Shown piece by piece: positions 34,192-47,364 of a stretch of 64,000 bases of DNA. The stretch covers positions 496,001 through 560,000 of the forward strand of contig LATX02000180.1 in NCBI GenBank assembly GCA_001466705.2. The letters run 5' to 3'. The stretch comes from Moniliophthora roreri (taxonomy: Eukaryota > Basidiomycota > Agaricomycetes > Agaricales > Marasmiaceae). Every line of letters starts with the position of its first letter. Positions within the stretch are counted from its first letter, which is position 1. The notes under the pieces are model-generated. The model was given only the letters and a program-made list of their open reading frames with translations. It made no database searches and was not told the origin of the DNA. The position numbers and the translations under genes are program-made.

Positions 34192-37100
34192 AGTCTAATA
34201 AAGGGGGCTTTCGCCTAGGATGATAGGAGGGAAACGAAAGGGAAAAGCCCTTGAAGGACAATTAGAATGCTGGGGACAACGCGGAGGAGATAGTGGTGGT
34301 AAGGAGGAAAGGGACTGCAAGCTTGAAGCGAGATAGTTTGCCTTTTTATTTCTTGCAAACTCAAACGATCAGAAGGGGCAACAACACCAAACAAAGCAAG
34401 TCCGCGAGACCGTAAGATCAGAGTTCCGCATTCGTCCGCCAAAAACGGCGCATCTTCATCCACGCCGCTCTACACCCGTAGTGCAGATATACAACACTGA
34501 GTAATGCCGTGCAACTAGTGTGTGTGTCCAGAAATACCTAGATTACTCGCCACCAGTATGCAATTCCCCCCACCCCACCCCTTTCGTTCCGGCTTCCGGC
34601 TGTTACAAAAATAATTTCTGGAAATTCTCTCATATCCAATCTCTTGTTCAAATGCTATTTTGTTGTTTCTACTGGCGCCACCGCTTGCTACGCGCATCAT
34701 TCATCATGATTCATCTTGCAGTCTTCGCTGTCCATCACTCTTGAAGCCGATCTCAATGTGCGCTCTCACGCAGAGCATTCAGATTCGAGGAATCGCTCCA
34801 TTTTTTTTTACGCAAATTCTACCGGAAATCTATTCTGCATCTCTTGCTCCTGTCTACATTCCTAACAATCCATATAGCAACGTCCCTCGATGATCTTCAT
34901 CTCCTTTCCGAGCAGTTGCTGTTTCCTTTCTGCCAACACTTTGTCTTGGCAAACTGTTGCTGTGGCACTTCCGCTCCTATAGCAAACCAATCGCCGGGGA
35001 ACCTCCAGAAGCATCCGTGAAAAGTCTCGTGCATTCAGTGTTGTTATCCAGTGTCCATTACTGCTCTTTTGTTGCTCAAGTTGTAATTCATCCGGTATCA
35101 CATCTAGCGGTTCCTCCCGACCGGTGCACACAAGCAGCAACCCGAATTGTCTCCTGCCGTCGACTAGTGCGGTATTTACGCGACAAGGTACCTCAGATCA
35201 TCGTACACAGCCGTCTGCGACGTGCCCGCACGAATGGCCAATATTGCTTACTAGTTACTTTACATCTCAATACCATTCATCAGGTGTAGCGAATAATCAT
35301 AAATATCAACATTGAACATAGCACACAGCCCAAATGCCTTGAGAAAACAGGGCAAGTAACATGCAAATCCAACGTTGTCAAAGCTTGCTCGTCGCCTTCG
35401 CAACTCTGAGCAATGGTCCATGTACCTCGCGTGGCAAACATTTACTCCGCGTACCCAAGGCCAAGGCTTTTCTCCGCTTATGGTACCGATCTACCGACGG
35501 TTGCCTCCATTGGCTCATAGCATTACAGCTTCCGATTGGCTCTGCACCCATCCACCCCATTTCTTGCACTCGATGACGCAAATTCCCCAGCAGCACTCCG
35601 AGGGTGAAAATTTCAACATCCCCAAGGACCAGACTCTTGTCCTCTTGCCGGCTAGCCATCGGACTTCTTGTTTGGAGGAATTACGAGGAACGCTTAGTAT
35701 TACACCGATCGATCAGCAGATAGGAAGATATTTGCTCCTGCTCCCTGCTTCTTCTCAGGTCTGCGCATATAGTCTGCCGTCCTCATTTCACGTTTTCACA
35801 ATAGTCCGGACGTCGCCCTGTCCAAAGCAATTGCAAGAGTGTCATTACAGCAGGCGGTCAAGTGGGGCCCAAGTATGGCACTAATGCATTGCATATTGGG
35901 TCATTGGCGGGATATGCTCCAAAGCTCTTCAGAATCTCCTCGGTATGTGGGCCAATCGCCGCCTGCATTTTTCCGGTGCCTTGGAATTGACGGAGTGGGT
36001 GAGAGTGATTACAAAATCATATAATCTATTAATATTGTCTGACAAGACAAGAATATCACTACCTCCCGTCTTCCTCGCATCTGTACATAGAATAAGCTGC
36101 GAGTTGAACACGGTGTGAGTCAGCAAAGTCCCAACTCCGGCTCGGCACGCCCGACTGACGTCGCAATATCGCGAAACCGAACGTCGGGACTGCTCTGGGA
36201 TGCTCTACGAGTCATTTCAATAAATAGCCCCAGGCTACTCTTGGGCTCCTTACTCAACGTGTGAGGTCAGAGGTGCAGTCCGCAGGACCTAATCTAAACT
36301 TTTACGGTTGGAGGCGCAGGCATCGCGGCTTTCGGGATCATTCAAGAGTTATATGTAGCTTTCATAAAATAGTTCACGAGTGACGTCCAGGAAGGTATAA
36401 CACATGATGTCGACGAGTTTTCGAGATATGGCCGGCACGGAAGCTGCAAGGTGATTCAGCTGTAGTTTTAACAACCGCATAGATCTTCCGATAGTGTGAT
36501 ATTCAAGCATAACCCTCGAGAAACGTTCGTTGAAAACATGCATTGAACGCATGAATTCAAGGAATGAGTCAGGTCTCGATCCTTCTTCAAGCTTTCAAGC
36601 TTCAAGTTCCAAAACTGTCAACCTCACAGCAAGTCCACAATGTTATCTGAGTTGAAGTTTTTGTCCTTCGGACGCCACACTATCATAGTCAAAATGATCC
36701 AGTAGGTCCTCGAGATTCGGGATAAATATATCCTGAAAATAAACGATTTGACTCTATCATATAGCTCTTACCAGTCCTCGGGAGTCGCGCGGCAACTACA
36801 TATAGTACCTGGAACCATTCTACATGTCCATGTCACCATCCGGAAGAACTACGACATCAGAATTTCGTACACGCGGTAGGGATGTCCCCGCCAGGAGTAC
36901 AGTCGAGGTATATACAGTATTTCCACAGTCCAAGTGCACGGAGCGCTGGACTTTTTTTTTTTTCACATTAGCGCTTATCACCGCAGTGGCAATATAGAAT
37001 TCATAGACGGCGGGTAGTACGGAACGATGGTGGGCCTACTATTCGCAAATTCCTCGGGGTTGAATTCATATACTCGGGGACGCCCAGAGTTCGACATAAA

Positions 37101-37858
37101 TTTGAGGGGGCGAGCTGCAAACGAAGAGGTGACAGAACTTTAGGAAGCGAACTACCATGACCGGCTGGACAGGAGCAGGGTGGCTCGTCGACCGCAGACA
37201 AATGCTTTACATGAACGTCAATGAAGATCGTCGTGGCCATGTGATATTGTGCAATGTGGGGGGTCCGCTGCCTCATCCTTCAATCGGTCTATGGTACGGT
37301 ACTTGGAGGCACTAGTCCAGCAAGACCACAGATAAGAACTGAGTTCCGCTGTCTCTCTTCGAGCTTCAGTTTGAGTGACAGCTCTGCGGCCTCCCTTACC
37401 GTCACCGTCAGTCAGCGGAAGCAAACGGGTGTGGGGAAGTCCAAGCCAACTTGGCGCGTGCAAGTCTTGTGCCTCTTAGGAGCAAAGAACTTGCCCCTCC
37501 TTTTCGTATCTGCAGAGTGAAATGCAATAATCTGCGACGCAGAAGTCGTCTGGTCTTGGGTTGAGTTCAGCCCAGCTTTGTCGCTTGGAAGATTTCACGT
37601 TGCTAACGGCAATGCCAAGCTCGGAGCTGGTGAACTCTCGAAACCTTCAGAGCTTTTAGGAGGTCCGACGAGGTTCTGGTCCTCACCCCCTGTCAATAAT
37701 AACACTGACAGGAAAGGAGGAGACGAGTTTGAACGAGATAATAGATATACATACTCGAAGTCGCCACGTGTTCAAAGTTCCGCACAGGCTAAAGGCGAGC
37801 ACAATCAAAGAAAAGCCGTCCATCAACCATCCATAATACTCCAATTCAATGTCTAAAA
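34192..37858. other. 3.7 kb interval without recognised genes, upstream of PMA1
   Basis: This is the largest gene-free stretch in the window. Near PMA1 it would serve as its promoter. Weak open frames exist on the + strand at 35375-35884 (a stretch reading EGENFNIPKDQTLVLLP) and on the - strand at 34862-35140, but neither resembles a family or has clear splice partners. A T-run of about 12 lies near 36951-36963, and several AAGCTT/TTCAAGCTT copies cluster at 36585-36610. I see no transposon ends or RNA genes. Confidence 0.45.
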
Positions 37859-40800
37859 CTACAGTTCGTCTCGGGGCTGATCGTCCGCGGCCCCATCATG
37901 ATGTGTTGGTTCCAATGGCGGACTGGCGTCAGCAGATGTCTCCGGTTTAGATGTAGACCCAGCACTGGCTAGCACGTTTGCATCCGCAGTGGCAATCCGA
38001 GATTTGATTTTGCCCTCTTGTGCAAGCTTTCGTGCAAACTTGGCAATTTCCGCATCATATTCTTCCCATTCTGGGATTTGACGAGCTCTTGAAAGCTTGG
38101 GCTCTTTCTGCAGAGGAGAATCATTCATTTAGATTTGGATAGAACGCTAAAGCGAGGGTAAGTACTTACAGTTAATGGATTCTGGCATAAATCAATAGTT
38201 TTTGCTCTATGAAGGCGGTCTTTGCTGCCTGTTGTGCCAGAAAAGTCAGAGCCGAGTTTATCATTGGTTCAACGGGTACTTACACCAGGTTTCGCACTAA
38301 AAGGGAGAAAATCTTATATTAGTATGATTGACAGACGAACAAAGTGTCATACCCAGAGCCAGTCTTCATGGAGCGAATACTGAAAGAGTCAATAATCAGT
38401 TCACATGAACCATTCATTAAAATGGGCACTCACAATAGGGACTTCCCGCTGGAGGTTGTTGGGTAAATCTAGGGGCGGAGTTAATGGATTCCTTCCTGTG
38501 GTTTGTAACTCAACCTACCTTGGTCAAGATTCGCGAGTGAACCGGGATCTGCGGACAAAGCTTGGTAGTGTCCTCGAAGGATATCACCGGCCGCGATCTG
38601 GGAGATGGTGAGAGAGTTACAAGATACGAGGCGGCCATGTACTGACCTGTCGGAAGCGTACAAGATCAACTACGTATAAAGCACTGGACGAAAGTTTCAT
38701 CAATGCACAGAAGATATACGATTGCATTGAACTTGCCTGATATGATACGGTCTTCCTTGTAAGAACTCCTTCCAGTAGCCAGTTTTCCAAAATCTGAATC
38801 CTTCCATGTCGTAGTTGTCGTCTCCCATCGGTGTGTATCCATATGGTGCACCATGCAGATCCAAGTCGACTAGCTCCTTCAAGTCTGCACGAACGATTTG
38901 ATCTGCGTCCACGAAAATGACTTTCTTGAGGTCCATGGGGAATAAGACATCCAGGAAGAGAATTTTGTACGCCCAAATGATTCGTTGCTTCTCCTTCTGG
39001 GCTCGCAACCAGGATGGCCACTTGTATGTGACCAGTTCATACTGAAAGTTGTATGCCTCGGCTAGATGAGGAATGAATTCCTATGCAATGTCAGCTAAGA
39101 AATAGCGTGAAGCTTTCAAGTAACATACCAGGAACGAAGGAGACAGGAAGTTTTCTATGAACCAGAATTTGACGGTACTCTTCGTGTTCCGGAGAACACT
39201 CAATATCATGATGGAAACAAAACGCTATACTCCGTGGTCAGGTAAGACCTCTTGAGACATGCACAAAAACGTACCTCGTACAAAAGTCCAGATGCCACAG
39301 TAAAGATATTGATCTCTGCTTGCCCGTTCTTAGGGACGAGGCTGTCTTCCGTGTCATCAGAGCTGAAGATGGATTTAATGCTATAAAAGCAGGATATGAA
39401 TTGAAACTCGATACACCCAGAGGCACGGCCTCGTACCTATCCATGATATTTCCAAAGAAACCGCCATCATCATCGTCTTCGTCATCTTCCGACAACACGT
39501 CAGCCCGTTCCATACCCTTCTTTCTCCTCAGCCGTGGGTACAACGTCAGTCCCTCAAAGCTTGTGACAGTTATCTCGTCCCCGACTTCTTTAACTGAAGG
39601 GCTGTCCCAACCCTCGTTTCCAACACTTTCCATCTCAAAAATATCTCTTCCTCTTCCTTCTCTAATACCCAGTCTGAAAACACCGGGTTTGGCTTTGAAC
39701 TGGAAGTACCCCAGATTCGCAACAACCTGTGTGTCATCGACTGGAACTAGATTGTCATCTCTACCGCTGACCAGTTCAAGCTGAACGCCACGTGGCGGAG
39801 AGTTGGTCAAGGTATCTCTTGCGTGACCTTCCACGACGAGGTAGTCAAGTTCGAACACCGCTTCGACACTGGTGTCTTCAGGGGAAAGATTCCGAAGTTG
39901 GATGTTGTCCAAGTCATAGAGAGCCTCTCTTGGTCGAACAAGCCACGAGGAAGGCGTGTCTATTGCTAGAGTATAGATCGGTTCAACAGGGAGACCCTCG
40001 AACAGTATTTCGGCACGGTTTTCCTCGCTAAAGAGAAACACTGTTAGCACATCTAGATAGACCAATAATAACTATCAGACGCACCCGTTCTCGTTGAACG
40101 TCAGGGCTGGGCGAAGATTGTACCTGAAAAACCTCTTTAGCGGTACCTGAGTGTCGAGTGATTAGTACATGCCACATCAGCATCAACCGGGAAGAAAAAC
40201 GCGGTACCTCAGTATATTGTGCTGGATTGAGGTGGACTTCGATATAAACATTTGGAACGTTTGATAACCACTACGATGAAGCAAGCGGTGAATGGTACTG
40301 AATATTCCCTGCTTTGAAATACTCACGTCCAACAGACTTGACCACTTTTGCGCTGTTTCGCTCAATGGATCAAGTAATACGCCGATCTGGTATAACGCGG
40401 TGGTATTATCTCCAAACTCGAAGCAGCTATGCCGACATCAATCAGAACCTTGTAAGACTGTTGATTGAAGAAAAATTCACCTATAAGTGCCTTCCAGCGA
40501 CCGGTAAGTTCTCTGCCTCGGCCGCTGCGACGTCTCGAACAAGCCGACCTCGCTAGGATCTGGTAGCTGTATTGCAGCAATAAATGAAGAAGTCATCGAT
40601 ATCACATGTGTGCGGGTGGTTCTGCACGAAAATCGGTGAATAATTGTTTGATAGGTTCATGTTCAAGCCACTTACCTATCCATCTTCTTCATATCAGTCG
40701 CTACCTCTTCCAATGCATCCACAACAGGCTGCACTCTCTTTCGCATCTCGTATGACTGAAGCGCTTTGAAGTCTTCCGCATGGAAGTCGTCCGTTCCTAG

Positions 40801-43800
40801 AGGCGCAATGACCTATGTGATGTCACACTCAATATCGGGACGAGAGAACTGATGCAATACTCACCCTTCCGTTGACAATGATACCCTTCTCTCCTGGTTT
40901 CATGTCCACTTCGGACAAAAACTTGCGGCCCATGTCGACATACTTGGTGTGGTTCGTGTAATCAAGGCTTGAAGGTTTCATTCCGCCGAGGACAGCACGC
41001 AAGTAATCAGGTTGGGTCAGAGGCACTTGTTCTCCTGATCCAGGAGCCTCAGTCTGATGCCCCAGTGCACCAAGGAGCATACGCGATTCTTTGCTCCCCA
41101 GTTCTTCATTCAATATCAAGTGAGCGAATAGTGCGGAAACCGGTGGAGATTTGAGAATCTCGGGGATTTCTGCTTTGACCGGGTTGTGGAGGAAGGATAC
41201 GCGGGCCAATGGATTGCCTTCCTGAACGCAGAGTCAGTAGCGCCCAAGCCGGAGACGCGTTTTGCTTACGATACTCAATAGAGCCTCCTTTACGAGAGCC
41301 AGTCCATCACGAGAGTTTAGGTCGCTGACAACGTACATGGTGAGCGGAACATCGTCTTCGGATTCTACAGTATCGATTTTAGAATGATAGCCGGCAGATG
41401 GCCCCCGAGTTGACGCACCTGGGTAGAGATAACCACCGTTCGCAATCTGGAACGCAGAATTCTCGAGCACCTCCGCCAAATTTACTAATTTCAGCTTATC
41501 ATTACTTGGTGGGACGATATACTTGTTCCTTCGCTTGGCCGTCGTAGGTAAGTCATAGAAATGGTAAGTCATTGAGAATGGCTTGTCTGGATGGGCTGCT
41601 TCATCTAAAGATGGCGGGGTGATACGGCCTTCGTACAGCTTCGTACAGAATGCTGTCAGCTAAAGACCGTAAGGATAGATGAATACGAAGACTTACAGCC
41701 TCCTGGAGGTACTGCAAATGATTTCTCAACTCGAGCTGCATTTGCTGAAGGAAGTTCTGTAGAAGCTTGTAAGTATCCGAAAAGCCGCAGAACAAGAGAA
41801 AGAATATACGTCGCTCATATCAAAATATTTGCCGTTCACAAATGCAAAGCCTTGACCCTGACCTTTTCCTTCCAAACCTAAACGCTGAGCGTACGCCCGA
41901 GCCTTCTCGATGGATCCTTCCACATGAGATAAAGCATCATCCTCTCCCTGAGCAGTTCCTTTTAGGATTGCATCCAGGTCAACCGCCTTGTCGTCATCTG
42001 CGATTAATTCAGCGAAGGCGCTTCTGACGGTGTCCCAAATGATCGAGGGTGTCTGGTGATGGGGTGGAACTTGGATCTGAGAGACCTAAAAGGGTTGCTT
42101 AGGCGAGGATAACAAGCGTAAGCAGTCAAGCAAACCTTTTTCAAAAGGTCCATCGTCTTCTTGCGGCCGTAGTTCTGGACCAAATAGTAGAACAACCGCG
42201 CCATTTTTGTACCTTAGAGCAAGTATTTCAGTACTTAGATTTCGCACAGAGTACTGAACTTACTATCGTCAGATGATGAACCAACAATTGGAGCGACGCC
42301 CCATCGGAAGGGGAAGTTCCTCTGAATGATATTTCCGACGGCACCCGTGATAAAGTTGATTGAGCTCGTCTGGGAGAGGTCGACCACGAGTACAATGTTG
42401 AACAGGTTGAGCTTCACGGAAGGGTATTGTCCGGGATATAGAGGTCGCAGGATCTGTCGCGGCACCAAATTCAGTACGGGTTAGTTGTGGGCATAAGTAG
42501 ACTTACAGCGTGTAGGGAGGGCTGCCAGTTCGCATACCTGATCGTCACAAGTCAGTCGCAAAAAACTTGTATTGCAAAACAGTGAACATACCGCGTATCC
42601 GATTCGAGATTATTCCACCAGACAACCACCTTGCCTCCCTTATCATCACCGCTTTCGACACGGTCACTGGCATCCACTAAGTCATCTACGACAGAGTTAA
42701 CTCCATCGTTCTGCGCAGCTGCGACCTTGGGATGCGTCAGCAGGTCCAGCGCCTGCCCATTGCCTAGCCATCGACTTCCATCACTGGCAAGTGGGCCGAG
42801 GGTTGTCAGGGTCTTGAGGATGTCTCTCTCCTTCTTGAGAAGCCTCAAGAGTCCGAAAGGGCTGGTGTCGGATTCACTAACTGTGATGCCATTGAGCCAC
42901 ATGGCGTTCACGCCTCCTTGGACACGGAGTTGGTTGGCATGGAGTTCTGCTTCTAATTCCGGCGAAATAGGTATCCTAGGTGTCTGCGACTGAGGGTTGC
43001 CGAGTAGAGGAAGATATTTGGGAAAGTTTTGGGAGAGGCCTGACAAAATCTTGATTGGATTAACATGAGAGGCATCATAGATCAACTGCGCAGCTTGGGC
43101 ACCCAAGGATGAAAGGTATGCCTTTTGTTGTTCCTCATCCAGCTCCTGAGGAGCTCCATCAGTAGAAATGGCAGGCTCCGGATATTCTTTGATAAGGGAA
43201 AGCACAACGTCCTCTTCTTGAGGTGTGTCAAGGTCCTCCGAGTTAGTGCTGTCTTCATCGCGCCCTGGATAGCGTGTTGAGTCGGCGTTCATAAGACGGA
43301 ATGGAGACTTTTACCGTTATTGGCCACGTGTCTATCGTCCAGAGCCAAATAATCCATTTTCTTCAAATCCAGAGCAACGTTGTACCCCGACAAGTAGGTC
43401 TTGGAATTACTTTCCTTCACCGGCACATGTCTAAGAACATATTCCACTAGAGGCACGCCATCTGTGTTCTTGGCCAGCTTGTATAGATATTCATGGAGTT
43501 CTCGGAAGTTTGGTGAGCTGAGAGACGCGTATAAAATGGCTGTACGTGGGGGATAGCGGCCAGCACGAGACGGTGGATAAATATGGTCGAAAGGAAGTAT
43601 TTTGGGCCTGTTATATGTGCTACAGAAAACAGAATACTGTCAACAGCGGCTGCGTATACGAAAATGACGTTCGAGGACGAACCTTGTAGATGCTGGCTTC
43701 TCAGTTGGATCTATCGTTTCCACTCTCACCAGTCGCGCCAATGTCTCTACATCACATACAATTGTTCCGTACCAATCTACCCATGACCCGCAATTAATTT

Positions 43801-44224
43801 GACGACCATGATTCGTCGTATTATAATGATGGTAAAAGGCTTCTATCTTTGGAACAGCCGCATGAAGTGCCAGGTTCATCTCCACTGCCGAAATAGCAGA
43901 AACGTCGGCTATGTAGCCATTGACTACTGCGACTTCAAGGGATGCCCGATATATGGCTTCAGGTGGCGAGTTTTGTGGTAGCTCCAAGGTACTGGGATCA
44001 GTGACAGCATCGACGAAGGGGAAGAATGAAGATGGTGACTCTAGGGCAACTGTCTCTCTGCCAATAGTTGAGCTATATTTTCGGAAAAAAAAAAATACAT
44101 ATGAAACGTACATGACTTCAACCAGGAAAGGTGGTGCAGACCATGAAGTCCTCAGAGAGACTTCAACGGGTGGATGAGACGCTGCCAATGCCGTCGAGGC
44201 GACCAAAAGCAACCAGGGCAGCAT
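37859..44224 (-). CDS. UDP-glucose:glycoprotein glucosyltransferase (UGGT), ER lumen
   Basis: A large ER folding sensor that re-glucosylates N-glycans of misfolded glycoproteins, returning them to calnexin. I estimate about 1,500-1,600 residues in roughly 25-30 exons; single exon limits were not all fixed. The start at 44224 gives a signal peptide ([16 protein letters not shown]). Thioredoxin-like sensor domains follow ([34 protein letters not shown]). The beta-sandwich region has [21 protein letters not shown]. The GT24 catalytic domain carries [50 protein letters not shown], the metal-binding DxD in [31 protein letters not shown] and [12 protein letters not shown]. The chain ends ...DDQPRDEL, so RDEL is the ER retrieval signal. 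All pieces found lie in order and without internal stops in the exons examined. Confidence 0.95.
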
Positions 44225-44777
44225 TGTGCTGTTCCAACGCTTTTTCGTTTCCTCCCTTTAGATGGAAGATAAGGACGAGATGCGAGAAATGATTCGAATG
44301 GATTCCGGTGGAATTGGCAGAACACGTCGATGCAAGCGCGGCGGACACGTCGCCGTCATCAAGGTGATCAATTGTCACGATCTCGTTTCCCTTGTATCCA
44401 CCATCTTCCCGGAATTTCCCCCCTGGACGTCTTTGAATGAGAGGGCAATGAACTCGGAAGAAATTTTGAAAGGTGCGTAACGTGTTCAAAACCCCCCGAG
44501 TATCTATTGAAAATTTCTCCAGGCAGAGTCATTAGATACTACGTAGGGTATAGCATACCGACTACCAATTATGATTTTCCAACTAAGCCCACTCATTCGA
44601 GCGCACTCATCGACACAAAGGAGAACGAACCCTTAAGAGACTAGAAATAGGGCAAAGGATACTAAGTAGGAGATCTCGCAAGCCACCAATTGGTGAAGTC
44701 ATGCAGTGATGAAACATGGTGATGTCAGACGCATTCTGCTTAAACCTCAACTACGACTTCGTCGAAATTCAAACACA
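44225..44777. other. Intergenic, divergent promoters of UGGT and DJ-1 genes
   Basis: 553 nt between two divergent start codons. A short open frame at 44262-44480 has no family resemblance. No clear TATA box or repeat was identified. Confidence 0.5.
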
Positions 44778-45712
44778 ATGCCTTCAGCAATAATTCTCAT
44801 TGCCGATGGAACCGAGGAAATGGAATTGTGTGTATTTTACACCTTCATCGATCGACCATTACTGATGACCTCCCATCAGTACTATCACCTATGATACACT
44901 AATTCGCGCAGGGATTAAATGTCAATCAGCCTTCGTCCCAGCGAAAGATGCAGAAAATTTTGGATCCGTTAATCCCCCAGCAGCCAAGGGTTCAAGGGGT
45001 ATAAACATTATGCCCGACACATACTTTGAGCCAACCAGCTGTAGACCTGTAGCCCGAGTTCTTTGCCTCGCACGGTGTTCATTCTGATAACGTCATCAGG
45101 ATAAATACGATGCCTTGGTAATTCCTGGAGGCGCTAAAGGTGCTGAGACAATGTCGACCAACAGGGAAGTGCAAGCATTGGTTCGAGAATACATCAAAGA
45201 GAAGAAATGGGTCGGAATGGTGTGCGCAGGTAAGTGCTCTTCGATTTTCTTATCCTTTGACTGGCTAAATCCTTTATAACAGGCAGCCTTACCGCTTTGA
45301 CCTCAGGATTGCCCAATCAGCCGCTTACATCTCATCCCAGCGTCAAATCCCAGCTGGAAGGAAGTTCGTGACCGCCCAAATACTATTTTGCCTTCACATG
45401 ATCAATAAAAACCATTATAGATTTCACTTATTCTGAAGATCCAGTCGTGGTTTCAGGGAATCTTGTTACAAGGTCAGGTGTGGTTACTTATCGTCGCAGT
45501 GCAACGGCTAGTCTCATATTCTTAATGCCTGTATAGTCGTGGACCTGGTTCGCTTCTATCCTTATAAAGTCTATCTTTCATTTGCTAATGCCTGTGAAAT
45601 GCCAGGAACAACGTTCCCGTTTGCGCTCACTCTAGTTGAGCTTCTTTGCGGAAAAGAGAAGCGTGCGGAGGTACATGGACCCATGGTCTTCCCGCCTGGT
45701 ACACCCTGGTAG
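44778..45712 (+). CDS. DJ-1/PfpI family protein
   Basis: A 199-residue member of the DJ-1/PARK7 superfamily (redox-sensing, deglycase/glyoxalase-like chaperones). Exons: 44778-44827, 44880-45048, 45100-45229, 45283-45363, 45421-45472, 45537-45547 (11 nt) and 45606-45712. The N-terminus reads MPSAIILIADGTEEMEF with the conserved Glu that sits near the reactive cysteine. Then come TYDTLIRAGIKC, a SRGINIMPD strand, and DALVIPGGAKGAETM. The reactive Cys is in the nucleophile elbow VGMVCAGSLTAL. The C-terminus has LTSHPSVKSQLEG, VVVSGNLVTSRGPGT and TFPFALTLVELLCG, all standard DJ-1 blocks. The 11-nt exon encodes part of SRGPG and is required for frame. Family certain; enzymatic activity not deducible. 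Confidence 0.92.
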
Positions 45713-47364
45713 AATGGAGTTATAAAATCTGCTATTTAGTTCCTGTCAAATTACAGTCACTTCTACTATATCGAGTGTATGCCTTGCAGAGTGCGATAAT
45801 AAAGAGAACCCTTTTCGGGTTAGACGCCGTGTCCACGCTTCCGAGAACGACCATGACCCCGCCTCCGTGCCACCTCCCTTCGGCGTCCATCTTCCCTATG
45901 CTCTACTCTACATCTCATTTCAGTAGCGTTCGTCTGAGACGCCTGTGACCTTTCCTCAAGAGAGATAGCATACTTCTCCTCGGGGAACGTCCTAGCTCCA
46001 CCTCGCGAACGACGACTTCACGCGTCATCCCAGGCCTCCAGAACCTTTTCGAAGCTTCCAAGTGAACGCATCAGAGTGCCTAGAATTGAGCCATAGGATC
46101 TCAGCCAAGCCTAGAAGGTGTTGTTGCATTGGTGAGTTATTGATTTATCGAGGTTACACATTCTCTGAAGAATTCTGAGCAGGCCATTTCTTGTGTCGAA
46201 TCTTGGAACTTGAACACATTTTCGAATAAACCAATAGAAGTTCCTGCACGATGCCTTTTTTGATAGAATCCTTTCCTTCCCTCACATGCAGATCGACTTT
46301 TACCAAGCCGTATGGCCTCGTATGGCCCATGATATCCACGGAAGCATGTGAAGGCGGCGCTGGGTCGGGTTAAGTTACGGGACGTCCTGGATCCATGAAG
46401 GCACCGATTTACATATACCGTTTTACTTGAACCCCGACCTCCAGACCTCAAGCTTCAAGCTTCAAGCGCAGCGCCTCGGTTCCGCAAATACCGTCTTTAC
46501 GCCGGTCGACTTGGCACGGCTGAACCATTGTGCCTCGCGGCGTCATTGAACCATTTTGCATGGAACACATCAACGTAAAAGCGTGTCAACCATTTTTGAT
46601 GATTAGACACTGGTTGGACACCACACTGACCCCAGTGATAGGTATTGAAAATTCGGACGGTCCGAGCGACGGCAACGGAGCTAAACTCGAGTTTGTAGGT
46701 GGCTGACCTCGTGTTACACCAACGTATAAGGTTCGACAGTCAACGTTCACCCACAAGCGATAAGATAGGAGGCTAGGTCCTGCTGAATTACCTCAGGCAC
46801 ACCTTGAAGATACCTCCTCCTTGTGGTTACTAGTCAAGACCTTGGTCAACGCTAACTGTATGTGAGTATTGCACTGCTAGTGTTGTAAAGGGACGCGTTG
46901 GTAATATCTGATGATGGTGATCCGAGGTACCAAGATGTCAGGAGCACCAAGAAAGCACCGTGTTTCCATATAATACGATGATTCATTTACTGCTAAAGCC
47001 GCCTATACTGCATCAGGTGGGCATGGCTATAATTTCGCTTGCAAATAATCTACCTGTCCTTACTATCGGAGATGCGGTGACGATGGTCGCTGCACGAAAA
47101 GTATGTAGGATTTTGAATTTCTCATCTCTCAGGGCAGCCAGGTGGGTGACGTCTCATAAAGAAATGAACATCAACGCAATTGATTTCGTGATGTAGCTTG
47201 CTTGCGGTTTGCCATGTGATGACTCGATAATGAAATATCGCCCCCTTCGAGAAATTATTCGGCCCATCGATTCCCCTCGGAAATCCTTTCGTCAGAATGT
47301 GCCGGAGTTGTGAACAATATTCCTTTGCTCTTAACCACCACCCCAACTCCAGGTAAGCAGCTGG
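45713..47364. other. Intergenic
   Basis: About 1.65 kb without a recognisable gene. It contains a short direct repeat (three CTTCAAG-type units, 46447-46466), similar in sequence to the cluster at 36585-36610. Frames near 46137-46451 (-) and 46960-47196 (+) are open by chance as far as can be judged. Confidence 0.45.

Noticed and set aside
35375..35884. 169-codon + strand frame upstream of PMA1
   Set aside because: Protein-like only in short parts, with a comparably long antisense frame at 35378-35659; no family or intron structure could be identified, so it was not annotated as a gene.
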